DNA from: Bacillus sp. SORGH_AS_0510
Lineage (GTDB): Bacteria > Bacillota > Bacilli > Bacillales > Cytobacillaceae
DNA: 64,000 bases
Direction: 5' to 3'
NCBI RefSeq assembly: GCF_030818775.1
Contig: NZ_JAUTAU010000001.1
Span: forward strand, 516,001 to 580,000
The notes below the pieces were generated by a model. The model did no database searches and was not told where the DNA came from. It saw only the letters and a list, made by a program, of their open reading frames with translations. Shown here piece by piece: positions 9,100-18,317 of the stretch. The number at the start of each line of letters is the position of its first letter. Position 1 is the first letter of the stretch. Made by a program: the position numbers and the translations under genes.

Positions 9100-9278
9100 G
9101 ATTTGTTGGGGGTTACTTGATGAAGGACAATATATCTGATAAACGATGTAATTTTGTCTTTCAGCCGGCCAGGCCACAGGAAGGACAATCTATCTCTTAA
9201 ACTAAGTGAAACCAACCCACCTTAATATCGTCTATTGTCTATAGGTAAGTAACATTTTAATAGAATGAGAGGGAGTAT

Positions 9279-10244
9279 ATGAAAAGTCAATTAGATACAT
9301 TAACTGAATCGAAGCATTTTAAGATGGTACGCGTGGCTGAGGGTGTGTTTGCGGCCATCTCCGAACCGGGCACGGGTTCGGTGGGGAACGCAGCTATCAT
9401 TGATTTAGGGGATTCTACCCTAGTGGTCGATACCTTCACGACCATCCAGGCTGCAGAGGATTTAAAGGCTGCCGCGACACAACTCACTGGAAAATCGGTC
9501 GCTTATGTAATTAATACCCATTGGCACAGTGACCATATTAGCGGGAATCAAGTATTTGCCCCTGAAGCGCAGATTATTTCCACCTCGACAACGCGCGAAT
9601 TAATGGCGACCATTGTAAATGACAGGATGGAAGAGTTTAAAGCGGATCCGGAACCGGTGTATCAGATGATTGCAGAGGCAGAGGGGAAGCTGCAGCAAGA
9701 GACGGACGAAAAGTTAAAGCAAGAAATAGAGTGGGAGATTGCGAGTGACCGTGCTTATATGGAGACGCTTCCTGACTTGGTCAATACGCTGCCAACCATT
9801 ACTTTTGAACAACAACTGACGATTTACGGGGAAAATCGGATCGTGCAGCTCCACTCATATGGGGGAGGACACACGCAAAGTGACACATTCGTGTACCTTC
9901 CCACAGAAAAAATAGCCATCATGGGCGATTTGGTGCTTTCGAAGCATCATCCTGTCTTGTTCACTGCGAATCCAGAGGAATGGTTAGCGATTTTGGAGCG
10001 GGTGGAGCAGCTGGAGATTGAAACGATTGTCCCGGGGCACGGGGAGGTTTGCTCTATGGCAGAACTGCATGAGGTGAAAGGGTACATACAGCACATCATG
10101 GCATTGGTGGAGGAGGCGCTCCAAACGAACGGGAGCATCGAGGATATTGCTGTCCCTGAAGCCTACCAAGATTGGTACTTTACGACTTATTTTAAGGCGA
10201 ACCTTCAAAGAATAGTTGATTTAAAAACTAATGGAGTGGTGTAA
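9279..10244 (+). CDS. MBL-fold metallo-hydrolase
   Basis: 321 residues of the metallo-beta-lactamase fold. The metal motif HWHSDH (His81, His83, Asp85, His86) is intact, with further ligands in GGGHTQSD, MGDLV and PGHGEV. A helical insertion of about 60 residues after the first motif sets it apart from plain glyoxalase II. Substrate unknown. Its stop overlaps the ATG of the next gene (TAATG), so it heads a three-gene unit with a GNAT acetyltransferase and a nitrilase-like hydrolase. Confidence 0.9.
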   Translation: MKSQLDTLTESKHFKMVRVAEGVFAAISEPGTGSVGNAAIIDLGDSTLVVDTFTTIQAAEDLKAAATQLTGKSVAYVINTHWHSDHISGNQVFAPEAQIISTSTTRELMATIVNDRMEEFKADPEPVYQMIAEAEGKLQQETDEKLKQEIEWEIASDRAYMETLPDLVNTLPTITFEQQLTIYGENRIVQLHSYGGGHTQSDTFVYLPTEKIAIMGDLVLSKHHPVLFTANPEEWLAILERVEQLEIETIVPGHGEVCSMAELHEVKGYIQHIMALVEEALQTNGSIEDIAVPEAYQDWYFTTYFKANLQRIVDLKTNGVV

Positions 10245-10693
10245 TGCTGAACTATCGAATGGCAACAACCGATGATGTTAAGCAATTGGTCCGTCTACGG
10301 AAAAAGCAATTAGTTGATGAGGGATTGGAGCCCACTATCGATATTGATTTGGAACTACAAGCCTTTTTTAAAAATAAACTAACGGATGGCAGTTTGATTC
10401 AATGGCTCGTAGAAGATCAGGAAGAGATTATCGCGTGCGGGGCCGTCATTTTTTACGATTTTCCGCCAAGCTTCACGAATAAGTCTGGTAAAAAGGCGTA
10501 TATTGCCAATATGTATACGAGAGAAACGTACCGTGGAAAAGGGATTGCTACGAATCTGTTAACAAAATTGGTAGAGGAAACGAAAACTAGAGGGATAACG
10601 AAGATGTGGCTGGCAGCCTCAGAATTAGGGAGACCCGTCTATAAAAAGTTTGGTTTTCAGGAGACGGATGAGTTTTTAGAATTACATGTTTAG
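10244..10693 (+). CDS. GNAT family N-acetyltransferase
   Basis: 149 residues. The acetyl-CoA loop is in TYRGKGIATNLLTKLVEE, with strand motif KKAYIANMYT before it. The start overlaps the stop of the MBL gene by 1 nt. Substrate unknown; clustering suggests it modifies a small molecule handled by its neighbours. Confidence 0.9.
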   Translation: MLNYRMATTDDVKQLVRLRKKQLVDEGLEPTIDIDLELQAFFKNKLTDGSLIQWLVEDQEEIIACGAVIFYDFPPSFTNKSGKKAYIANMYTRETYRGKGIATNLLTKLVEETKTRGITKMWLAASELGRPVYKKFGFQETDEFLELHV

Positions 10694-10704
10694 AGGAGAG
10701 AAAG

Positions 10705-11460
10705 ATGAGAATTGGTTTAGCGCAAACAAGGTTCTCCACGAAGGTCTCAGAAGGATTGCAAGTCGTGGAGAGCATGATGGTGAAAGCAAGTACCGCAAAG
10801 TGTGACCTCATTTGTTTCCCTGAGTCCATTATTCCGGGTCTTAGAGGGGTAGGTTATGAAATCGAGGGATACGATCACCTTGTGCAAAAAGAAGCTCTAA
10901 ATAAAGTATGTAAATGGGCAAATAGGTTGGGGCTTCATGTGATTTTACCTATGGAGTGGAAAAGCAGTGAGGGCATGCATCTATTGGCATTTGTGATCAA
11001 TAAGATGGGGGAAATCGTGGGTTATCAGACGAAAAATCAAATCGACCCGGAGGAGGACTGCTTCGGTTACATCCCTGGGAAAGGGAGAACGTTATTTGAA
11101 GCGGAAGGGGTCAAGTTTGGAGTCGTCATTTGCCATGAAGGCTGGAGATATCCTGAAACAGTTCGTTGGGCGGCCAGAAAAGAGGCGCGTATTGTGTTCC
11201 ATCCCCAATTTACGGGTGATGTGAGCAATCCGGATTTTTATAACTATGCCATGGTTTGTCGAAGCTTGGAAAATTCCATTTTTTTCGCAAGTGTCAACTA
11301 CGCATTAGAAAATCAAAAAAGTACAACTGCCCTCATATCGCCTTCGGGTGAAAGATTGTTATCGGCAAAACCGAATGAGGAAGAGCTGCTGGTGTATGAC
11401 CTGAACCCTGAAGAAGCCTCTCTCACTCTTGCAAAAAGATTTAATGCAACTCTTTTATGA
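10705..11460 (+). CDS. Carbon-nitrogen hydrolase (nitrilase superfamily)
   Basis: 251 residues with the nitrilase Glu-Lys-Cys triad: Glu40 in CFPES, Lys110 in YQTKNQIDPEED, and Cys143 in VICHEGWRYPE. It hydrolyses an amide or nitrile C-N bond, probably of a small metabolite. The length fits the omega-amidase/Nit branches. It lies 11 bp after the GNAT gene with a good ribosome binding site. Exact substrate cannot be assigned. Confidence 0.9.
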   Translation: MRIGLAQTRFSTKVSEGLQVVESMMVKASTAKCDLICFPESIIPGLRGVGYEIEGYDHLVQKEALNKVCKWANRLGLHVILPMEWKSSEGMHLLAFVINKMGEIVGYQTKNQIDPEEDCFGYIPGKGRTLFEAEGVKFGVVICHEGWRYPETVRWAARKEARIVFHPQFTGDVSNPDFYNYAMVCRSLENSIFFASVNYALENQKSTTALISPSGERLLSAKPNEEELLVYDLNPEEASLTLAKRFNATLL

Positions 11461-11469
11461 TTTGGGTGA

Positions 11470-11497
11470 GTAAAGGACCTCTTGTAAGGTCCTTTAC
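11470..11497 (+). terminator. Hairpin after the nitrilase-like gene
   Basis: GTAAAGGACCT / AGGTCCTTTAC forms an 11-bp stem followed by a weak T-rich tract, between convergent genes. Confidence 0.6.
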
Positions 11498-11508
11498 TCT
11501 TATTAAAG

Positions 11509-11934
11509 TTACACCTTTTTTAAAAAAACATGGCTCACTCGGTCGTATTTCATTTTTTCCTCATAAAAACGGTGCGCATCTACTCTTTGAACTCCAGATG
11601 AGAGTGAAACGAGGTCGTACCCGTTTTCCTTGGACCAGGTATGGACAAACTCGAGTAGAACTTGACCATATCCTTTCGAGCGGTTTTCACCATCGGTCAC
11701 TAAGTCAGAGACCCAAACGGACCGGCCGTTATATAGCGTAATCATCGGCATAAATCCGGTCACGGCCACGATTTTTCCATTGTCATACAATGCGGCCATT
11801 TGATAATGCTCCTTTTCTGCGGCTTCCTCCACTAATTGCAGATACGCATCCTCAGACAAATGTGTGCGTAATTGCTTCATGACAGAGAAGGCTTCCTTCC
11901 AGTCCGTTTGATTTTCCAGCAGCTTGATTTCCAT
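11509..11934 (-). CDS. GNAT family N-acetyltransferase
   Basis: 141 residues with GNAT motif A at NRSKGYGQVLLEFV and the substrate strand SVWVSDLVTD. It is divergent from the MocR regulator at 12036, with a gap of 101 bp, so the two may share regulation. Substrate unknown. Confidence 0.88.
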   Translation of the reverse strand: MEIKLLENQTDWKEAFSVMKQLRTHLSEDAYLQLVEEAAEKEHYQMAALYDNGKIVAVTGFMPMITLYNGRSVWVSDLVTDGENRSKGYGQVLLEFVHTWSKENGYDLVSLSSGVQRVDAHRFYEEKMKYDRVSHVFLKKV

Positions 11935-12035
11935 TTCGTCATCTCCTTGAAAAAGTATACTTTCATTTAATCACAAACTGGTATAATCAAAAGTATCAGA
12001 TTTGCTAAATTTAATGGTACCAGAAGGAGAAGCGT

Positions 12036-13466
12036 ATGATTGAAATGACCCCCATTTTAAACAACAAAGATCACACGCCGCTGTATATTCAGTTAGCCAA
12101 CTACATTAAGGAGGAAATTTTAGCGGGAAAAATGAAGCCCGGCGAAAAATTGCCTTCCAAGCGAAAATTAGCCGATTACCTTCGCTTGAGCTTAAATACG
12201 ATTCAGTCTGCCTATGAACAGTTAAGTGCGGAAGGGTATGTAGAAAGCAAGCCGCGTAAAGGGTTATTTGTGACCACTTTGGAGGATGACCGGTCCTTAA
12301 CGATGCAAGTGGGTCCGCCGAATGTAGGGGCAAAGCGTGAGGCGGTGTTGGAGAAGGAAAAGGTAACGATCGATTTTAATTCGGGGAAGATAGATTTAGC
12401 GCTTTTTCCCTATGCCCAATGGCGGAAATTAACCGTTCAAGCGTTATATGAGGACCAGGGGGACTTGTTTAATATCGGCGATCCCCAAGGTGAGCGGCTT
12501 TTACGAGAGGAAATTTCCTCTCACCTCTATGCCTCCAGGGGTGTTCGATGCTCGGCCGACCAAATCATCATCGGGGCAGGTTCGCAAGTGTTGATGGGGT
12601 TACTATGTTTGGTCATCGGTAAGGAGCACAGCTACGCGCTTGAGAATCCGGGCTACCACCGGACAAAAGCGGTGTTGCATGATTTAGGTGTCGATACGGT
12701 TTCTATCTCACTCGATGAAGATGGCGTTGAAATGACTCCATTAAAAAATAGTGTGGCCAAAGTGGTGTATGTTACACCGTCGCATCAGTTCCCAAATGGA
12801 ATGATTATGCCGATTTCCCGCAGAATGGAATTGTTGGGTTGGGCGGAAGAAACGGGAGGCTACATTATTGAAGACGATTATGACGGTGAATACCGTTATA
12901 AAGGGCAGCCGATCCCATCGTTACAGGGGCTGGATACGAACGGCACGGTGATTTACCTAGGGACGTTTTCCAAGTCGTTGATTCCGTCGCTTCGAATAAG
13001 TTATATGGTGCTGCCGCCGTCGCTATTGAAGAGGTACCAGGAAAAGTTCACGATTTATAAGCAGACGGTTTCCCGCCTGCATCAAGATACGCTGTACCGG
13101 TTTATGAAGGAAGGGCATTGGCAAAGTCATTTGAATAAGATGAGAACCTTATACCGGAAAAAGCACGCGGCTTTACTGGCCTCTATTAAAAAATATTTCG
13201 GCAGCAAGGTTGAAGTGATCGGCGAAAATTCCGGACTGCACATCGTTTTGAAGGTGGAGACCGCTCTGACCGAAACGGAGTTAATCGAAAGGGCCTTGCA
13301 TGTGGGGGTAAAAGTGTACCCGTTATCCATTTATTGTGACGGGGAAATGGCGAGTGGGCAGCAGCCTAGCGTTTTGTTAGGTTTTGGCGGCTTATCGGAA
13401 AAAGAAATTGATGAGGGTATTCGGTTGTTAAAGAATGCCTGGGGGGACAGTCCCCCGTCGCGGTGA
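12036..13466 (+). CDS. MocR-type GntR/aminotransferase regulator (PdxR-like)
   Basis: 476 residues. Residues 10-75 form a GntR winged helix-turn-helix (PLYIQLANYIKEEI, GEKLPSKRKLADYL, SLNTIQSAYEQL). Residues 110-470 are a fold-type I aminotransferase domain with the PLP lysine in GTFSKSL near residue 313 and DDYDGEYR before it. Such regulators sense PLP or PLP adducts; PdxR controls vitamin B6 synthesis, but no pdxST is nearby, so the target may be the divergent GNAT gene. The last residues (GDSPPSR) are encoded by the palindromic repeat at 13442. Confidence 0.92.
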   Translation: MIEMTPILNNKDHTPLYIQLANYIKEEILAGKMKPGEKLPSKRKLADYLRLSLNTIQSAYEQLSAEGYVESKPRKGLFVTTLEDDRSLTMQVGPPNVGAKREAVLEKEKVTIDFNSGKIDLALFPYAQWRKLTVQALYEDQGDLFNIGDPQGERLLREEISSHLYASRGVRCSADQIIIGAGSQVLMGLLCLVIGKEHSYALENPGYHRTKAVLHDLGVDTVSISLDEDGVEMTPLKNSVAKVVYVTPSHQFPNGMIMPISRRMELLGWAEETGGYIIEDDYDGEYRYKGQPIPSLQGLDTNGTVIYLGTFSKSLIPSLRISYMVLPPSLLKRYQEKFTIYKQTVSRLHQDTLYRFMKEGHWQSHLNKMRTLYRKKHAALLASIKKYFGSKVEVIGENSGLHIVLKVETALTETELIERALHVGVKVYPLSIYCDGEMASGQQPSVLLGFGGLSEKEIDEGIRLLKNAWGDSPPSR

Positions 13467-13574
13467 AGCATTACCTGATTGGGGGACAGTCCCCTGGCGC
13501 GGTGATGCATTAGCTGATTGGGGGACAGTCCCCTGGCGCGGTGAAGCATTACTTGAATGGGGGACTGTCCCCCG
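13442..13574. repeat. Palindromic repeat A2, four tandem units of 39 bp
   Basis: GGGGACAGTCCCC-type units lie at 13443, 13482, 13521 and 13560, exactly 39 bp apart, with GGCGCGGTGAAGCATTA-like linkers. The first unit contains the final codons and stop of the MocR gene. Confidence 0.92.
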
Positions 13575-13593
13575 TACTTCAAGGAGAATACTT

Positions 13594-13619
13594 AAGCCAG
13601 GCTAAACGCCTGGCTTTTT
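13594..13619. terminator. Bidirectional terminator between the MocR and DHODH-like genes
   Basis: AAGCCAGGC-TAAAC-GCCTGGCTT is followed by T-runs in both directions. The minus-strand stop codon lies inside the stem. Confidence 0.8.
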
Positions 13620-15389
13620 AGATAAATATGGAGCCGTGCCGATGACGCCGATTAGGTAAAGGACGACGGCAAAATAGGCAGGTAGTAGGTGCACAAAATC
13701 CGTATAGGAAATTACGAAATGAGTGACAAGTCCGGATAAAAACGCCGGAATGGCGCCGAGCGTGAACGTCCACCAGACCCAGCGTTCCCCTTCGCGAATC
13801 CCCCATAACGCCAGCATCAACACAAGTAAGCCGACACTTAGCAAGGCGCTGCCAAACCCAGCCCGGTCATGGGCAATCACTGGGATTAAGCGGTCGTTAA
13901 ACTCGTTGAGTATGTCTGGTGTGAGACATAAATAAGTAAGGTCGGTCGGGACAAAAACAGTCGACGCGCCAACGACCGAGATAACGACTCCACCAGCAGT
14001 TAAAGCGAACCCTAATAAGACAAAAGACAATTGCGCAATCAGACTCCATTTCCACTGCCGATGATTCGTTCGGTTGATACTTGACGGAGTATCGATGGCG
14101 GCTCTTGTTTTTACAAAACCCAAAATAAATAACGGTAGTAAAATCAGCCAAAACAAGCCGTGGAGCCAATCGAAATAGCCGTAACCGATGAATAGGAAAA
14201 TCCCCAGGAACCCAACCGTTCCCGCGATATTTATGGCTTTCCTGGCCCAATGGAGTCCATACCGCACCCCGTACTTCGCCAGCTGCATGTAGATGATTCC
14301 GCCCGAGATCATGGTTCCGGAAAGGGTCATCCGGTCATGGGCCATGAAGTAAAGAATGGCCGGATTGAACACGAGAAGGTCGTTTCGGAGTAAGCCTAAA
14401 AACGATTCGTCGTATGGAAGAATAATTGACGTCATGCTGAAAAATAAGGCGATGAATCCGGCGACAAAAATGGCCAGGCCGAACAGCCAATACCACAGCC
14501 AGCCCTCAATCTTTACGGACTCCTTTGGGAGCTTATCGCTGTAGGCCTCGTTAATCCGCTTGGGTAGACCAGGCCCGGAAAAAACATACTCATAGCCTAA
14601 TAGGACAAGCGAAGCGCCGTTCTCCAGTAAGGCAACTCCGTCTATTGGTTCACGGATTCCACCTGACGTAAGGATGGGGACGCCATCACCAAGCAATTTC
14701 CTTGCTACAGCAAGAGATTCGAGCAAGCGAGGTTCCTCAAGGAGGATTCCGCTAGGTTGTTGTTGCAAGTTTTCTAGCTTAGTTATGTTTTCAGCTGAAT
14801 AAACTAATATAACGGGTTTATTTACTGCCTTTTGAAAAAGTTGATACTGGCCCGCTGTTTCAAATGCTTGCCCGTCGATGATAAACCCAGCGCTGAAAGG
14901 GTGGAGTTCTTCGCAAATCTGCGTGAGTTCCGGCAATGTACCCTCGGCCCTTATAAAAAATGGTACTTTCTTTTTTTTCAAAGAATGAAGTTTATCCTTA
15001 ACGGTTGATAGTTTGATAGTGTAATCGGCCGTACCTTGTATCAGTTCTTGCTTCTGATCTATGTACAGTTCTTCCGCGCTGGTTGAACCGTGAAGGGTTA
15101 CCGGACCAATTTCGATGAAACCGAACCCAAGGTTTTGAAAGGCTTGGAGCCCAGATAATTGCGGATCAATTTTTCCGCTTAGACCAACTGGCGAAGGAAA
15201 GTGTGTACCGAATAGGTGCCTCTCCAGTTTTTTCGAAGGGGTCATGTGGCCGAGAAATTCGATTACTTTTTCGCCGATGAAGGAAGAAGATAACAGGCTA
15301 ATCCCGCGGTGAATAAACTCCCGGCTAAAGGACGGGGGCAGTTTGTGAAGAATCGGCTTGAATAGGGTATGGTACGACCAATCTGGCAA
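13602..15389 (-). CDS. Dihydroorotate-dehydrogenase-like domain fused to a membrane domain
   Basis: 595 residues from a TTG start preceded by AGGGGTG. Residues 1-290 resemble class 2 dihydroorotate dehydrogenase: FPSPVGLSGKIDPQLSGLQAF, LGFGFIEIGPVT, and the FMN-phosphate region TSGGIREPIDGVALLENGASLVLLG. Residues about 300-590 hold eight or nine membrane segments with no domain I recognise. I cannot find the class 2 catalytic NxSxxN segment or its serine; the aligned stretch reads FFIRAEGTLPEL. It is therefore probably a flavin-binding relative rather than pyrimidine-pathway PyrD. It stands alone, outside any pyr cluster. Confidence 0.75.
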   Translation of the reverse strand: MPDWSYHTLFKPILHKLPPSFSREFIHRGISLLSSSFIGEKVIEFLGHMTPSKKLERHLFGTHFPSPVGLSGKIDPQLSGLQAFQNLGFGFIEIGPVTLHGSTSAEELYIDQKQELIQGTADYTIKLSTVKDKLHSLKKKKVPFFIRAEGTLPELTQICEELHPFSAGFIIDGQAFETAGQYQLFQKAVNKPVILVYSAENITKLENLQQQPSGILLEEPRLLESLAVARKLLGDGVPILTSGGIREPIDGVALLENGASLVLLGYEYVFSGPGLPKRINEAYSDKLPKESVKIEGWLWYWLFGLAIFVAGFIALFFSMTSIILPYDESFLGLLRNDLLVFNPAILYFMAHDRMTLSGTMISGGIIYMQLAKYGVRYGLHWARKAINIAGTVGFLGIFLFIGYGYFDWLHGLFWLILLPLFILGFVKTRAAIDTPSSINRTNHRQWKWSLIAQLSFVLLGFALTAGGVVISVVGASTVFVPTDLTYLCLTPDILNEFNDRLIPVIAHDRAGFGSALLSVGLLVLMLALWGIREGERWVWWTFTLGAIPAFLSGLVTHFVISYTDFVHLLPAYFAVVLYLIGVIGTAPYLSKKPGV

Positions 15390-15553
15390 GGGTAGTCACC
15401 CCTTTTGCTAAAATTTGCATGCGTATGCTTACCTGCTATTTTACTATATTTTGTATGGATGAGGAGGGTGAACACGCAGAAATGTTTAATAGTATAGATT
15501 AGGTGAAACCCTATTGATTAGACGTATTTTTAAGGAAAAGAAGGGATACCAAA

Positions 15554-16414
15554 ATGAGTATCGTCTTAGCATTATTAGCAGCTCTGTTTGCGGCAATTAC
15601 CGGGATTTTAGCCAAGATCGGCATGGAGAATGTCAATTCTAACTTAGCCACGGCGGTCCGCACCATCGTTGTGGTGGTGATGGCTTTTATCGTTGTCCTT
15701 GTGACCGGTCAGCTTCATACAATCTCTTCGATTACCCATAAAGCCCTGCTGTTTATAGGGCTTTCGGGGGTGGCCACGTGCTTGTCATGGCTGTTTTTTT
15801 TCAGGGCGTTGGCCATTGGGGAAGTGTCGAAGGTGGTGGCCATTGATAAGGCGAGTATTGTGCTGACCATCATTTTGTCTGTACTTGTTTTGGGGGAACC
15901 CGCGAAACCCCTAGTGATTGCAGGTGGAACGATTATTTCCATTGGGACGTTTATTTTAATTGGAAAAAGTGAAGAGAAGAAACGATTTTCCGGGTCGCAA
16001 CGCTATGTTGTGCACGCGATTATAGGGGCTGTGTTTGCGGCGCTAACGGCAATTTTAGCAAAAATTGGTCTGGAAGGCGTTGATTCGAACCTGGGTACCT
16101 TTTTGCGAACCATTGTGATCCTATTTTTTGCATGGGGGATTGTCGTTTTCCAGGGCAGGGTGAAGGAATTAAAGGGGATTTCCAAGAAAGGCTATTTTTT
16201 TCTCGTCCTATCAGGGATGGCCACGGGTTTGTCCTGGCTATGCTATTTTGCCGCGATCGCATTGGGCGATGTTTCTGTCGTCGCTCCCATTGACAAATTT
16301 AGTGTCGTGCTCACGATGGTGTTGAGCTTTATTATTTTAAAAGAAAGATTGGCCAAGCATAAGATTGTAGGCGGAGCGCTGATCACGGCTGGGACGATTG
16401 TTTTGATTTTATAA
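15554..16414 (+). CDS. EamA/DMT-family transporter
   Basis: 286 residues in two homologous halves (1-138 and 149-286), each with an EamA domain of five membrane segments. The repeat is visible in AILAKIGMENVNSNLATAVRTIV and AILAKIGLEGVDSNLGTFLRTIV. It is a drug/metabolite exporter of unknown substrate. The start has AGAAGGG upstream. A 52-bp repeat array follows the stop. Confidence 0.9.
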   Translation: MSIVLALLAALFAAITGILAKIGMENVNSNLATAVRTIVVVVMAFIVVLVTGQLHTISSITHKALLFIGLSGVATCLSWLFFFRALAIGEVSKVVAIDKASIVLTIILSVLVLGEPAKPLVIAGGTIISIGTFILIGKSEEKKRFSGSQRYVVHAIIGAVFAALTAILAKIGLEGVDSNLGTFLRTIVILFFAWGIVVFQGRVKELKGISKKGYFFLVLSGMATGLSWLCYFAAIALGDVSVVAPIDKFSVVLTMVLSFIILKERLAKHKIVGGALITAGTIVLIL

Positions 16415-16449
16415 GAGTGGGTTTGTCTTGTCTTGGCTGAGAAGCGGGT

Positions 16450-17040
16450 GAGATTGGCGGAAGGCGGGGGAATTTCGGACAGAGTGGCATGAAAAACAAG
16501 TAACATTGTCAGAAGACCGAGCAACTTCGGACAGAGTAGGCAGGCGGAAAAAGAGGTAACATTGTCAGAAGGTGAGGGAACTTCGGACAGAGATGGTTGA
16601 AAACCTAGCAACATTGTCAGAAGACCGAGGTACTTCTGACAGAGTAGGCGGAAAAAGAGGTAACATTGTCAGAAGGTGAGGAAACTTCGGACAGAGTCGG
16701 AGGAAAGCGAGCAACATTGTCAGAAGACAGGCGGCCTTCTGACAGAGTAGGCGGAAAAAGAGGTAACATTGTCAGAAGGCGAAGGAACTTCGGACAGAGT
16801 CGGAGGAAAAGCGAGCAACATTGTCAGAAGACTGAGGAACTTCGGACAGAGATAGATGAAAAGCAAGCAACATTGTCAGAAGGTGAGGGAACTTCGGACA
16901 AAGGTGGCTGAAAAGCAAGTAACATTGTCAGAAGACCGAGGTACTTCTGACAGAGTAGACGGAAAAAGAGGTAACATTGTCAGAAGGTGAGGAAACTTCG
17001 GACAGAGATGGCAGAAAACCTAGCAACATTGTCAAAAGGC
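16450..17040. repeat. Intergenic array D1: TTGTCAGAAG/CTTCGGACAGAG hairpins, 52 bp period
   Basis: Eleven copies of TTGTCAGAAG begin at 16506, 16562, 16614, 16666, 16717, 16769, 16821, 16873, 16925, 16977 and 17029; all but two spacings are 52 bp. Each is followed 8-9 bp later by CTTC(G/T)GACAGAG, so many units fold as TGTCAGAAG...CTTCTGACA hairpins. The between-unit sequence alternates between two versions. A degenerate copy lies near 16454. Short forms of the motif recur at 24595-24690 and beside the 26.4 kb array. Confidence 0.92.
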
Positions 17041-17117
17041 TGATTTTATCCTGCCAAAGAGGTATAATGGCGAGAGTGATGGTCATTACAACATTATTGA
17101 TAGGCAGGCGGGGCTAG

Positions 17118-17852
17118 TTGAGAGAGAAGGAACTTCACTTAAGTGAGCATCTGAATGAATTACGAAAACGATTAATTTTTATAGCGATAGCATTCCTGCT
17201 TTTTCTAGTAGTAGGATTAATTTATGACAAGCAAATCTATCTTTTCTTTATGGGGAACCTGGGATATAAGTTAATGGTGTTGGGGCCAAGTGATATCATG
17301 TGGATTTATTTCCATTTGGCCACGGTGGTTGCTGCAGTGGGGACCATTCCCGTAGCGGCTTGGCAAATTTGGTTGTTTATCAAGCCAGCGTTAAAGCCGG
17401 TGGAAAGAAAAGTAACTTTAGCATACATACCAGCGCTGTTTTTGCTTTTTTTGGGGGGAATGTCATTCGGTTATTTCTTCATCTTTCCGAACGTGATGAG
17501 ATTTCTCACGCATTTGGGGAACGGATTAATCGAAACCTCGTTCACAGCGGAAAAATATTTTAGTTTTCTATTGGACATGACGTTGCCGTTTGGGGTCGCA
17601 TTTGAATTACCGCTAGTTATCATGCTTCTAACGACTCTCGGAGTGGTCAATCCTTTTACATTGGTGAAACTTAGAAAGTATGCATATCTGATTCTGGTCA
17701 TCATCGCCTCGATGATTTCACCGCCAGAATTTATTTCGCACATTTCCGTTGCCATCCCACTTATTCTTATTTTTGAAATCAGTGTGTTACTTTCAAAAAT
17801 GGTCTATACTCGAAGACAAAAACGCGAACAACTTATACTGAACGAATCCTAA
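17118..17852 (+). CDS. tatC: Sec-independent protein translocase TatC
   Basis: 244 residues with six membrane segments. The family motifs are present: N-terminal HLNELRKRL, the FIKPALKPVERK cytoplasmic loop, FPNVMRF, and the conserved glutamate in AFELPLV. It is the core receptor for twin-arginine signal peptides and exports folded proteins. The start is TTG after a GGCGGGG sequence. No tatA-like gene was seen nearby, so the TatA partner must be elsewhere. Confidence 0.95.
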   Translation: MREKELHLSEHLNELRKRLIFIAIAFLLFLVVGLIYDKQIYLFFMGNLGYKLMVLGPSDIMWIYFHLATVVAAVGTIPVAAWQIWLFIKPALKPVERKVTLAYIPALFLLFLGGMSFGYFFIFPNVMRFLTHLGNGLIETSFTAEKYFSFLLDMTLPFGVAFELPLVIMLLTTLGVVNPFTLVKLRKYAYLILVIIASMISPPEFISHISVAIPLILIFEISVLLSKMVYTRRQKREQLILNES

Positions 17853-17882
17853 AAGCTGCTGAGACGCCTCGGCAGCTTTTTC
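17851..17882 (+). terminator. tatC terminator
   Basis: AAAAGCTGCTGAG-ACGC-CTCGGCAGCTTTT with a T-run, directly at the stop codon. Confidence 0.9.
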
Positions 17883-17983
17883 ATAGTAGGTAATATAAAT
17901 TGGGTATAATGGTAATATTTACAATATTAAAAATAATTGGTAAGATAATTATGTAGTTAGATCTATAATAAGGTGGTGCACAA

Positions 17984-18172
17984 ATGAAAAAAATAATGCC
18001 TCCACTAATAGCCTATTTGGTTGTTTGTCTAATAGCCATCTTCCTTCCTGCATCTGAAGGCTATAATACAGTAGGCTGGAAATTGTTTGTCGGACAAATA
18101 TATGCAATTCCAGTTTTAATCATTGTGGCTTTGTTTACATTTTTTAGAAATAAAAAAGCATTACAACAATAG
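17984..18172 (+). CDS. Small two-helix membrane protein
   Basis: 62 residues with a good AAGGTGG ribosome binding site. There are two hydrophobic segments (about 5-22 and 34-53) joined by PASEGYNTVGWKLFVGQ. No family recognised. Probably monocistronic, followed by a terminator. Confidence 0.7.
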   Translation: MKKIMPPLIAYLVVCLIAIFLPASEGYNTVGWKLFVGQIYAIPVLIIVALFTFFRNKKALQQ

Positions 18173-18187
18173 TAGATTCCCAATAGC

Positions 18188-18221
18188 ATGGACCAGGATC
18201 GCAGAGCAGCGGTCCTTTTTG
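18188..18221 (+). terminator. Hairpin terminator
   Basis: GGACC...GGTCC with a following TTTTT run, just after the small membrane protein gene. Confidence 0.6.
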
Positions 18222-18317
18222 TGTTGGAGATTTTAAAAAGGCGGAGGCCACCCAAAGTCATGAAAACAGAATTTTATGGTAAACTAAAATAAATAAACAA
18301 ATAAAGTGAGGAATTTG

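Noticed and set aside
9100..9278. Possible gene between the ICMT-like and MBL genes
   Set aside because: Only short frames; the paired AAGGACAAT-TATCT stretches (near 9123 and 9180) are a weak two-copy repeat without further support.
16666..16911. Open frame through array D as a repeat protein
   Set aside because: The frame follows from the repeat; there is no ribosome binding site, and step changes of 51 and 52 bp shift frame between units.
17041..17117. Strong promoter directly before tatC
   Set aside because: A TATAAT at about 17063 is present, but no -35 element at usable spacing was found, so it was not annotated.
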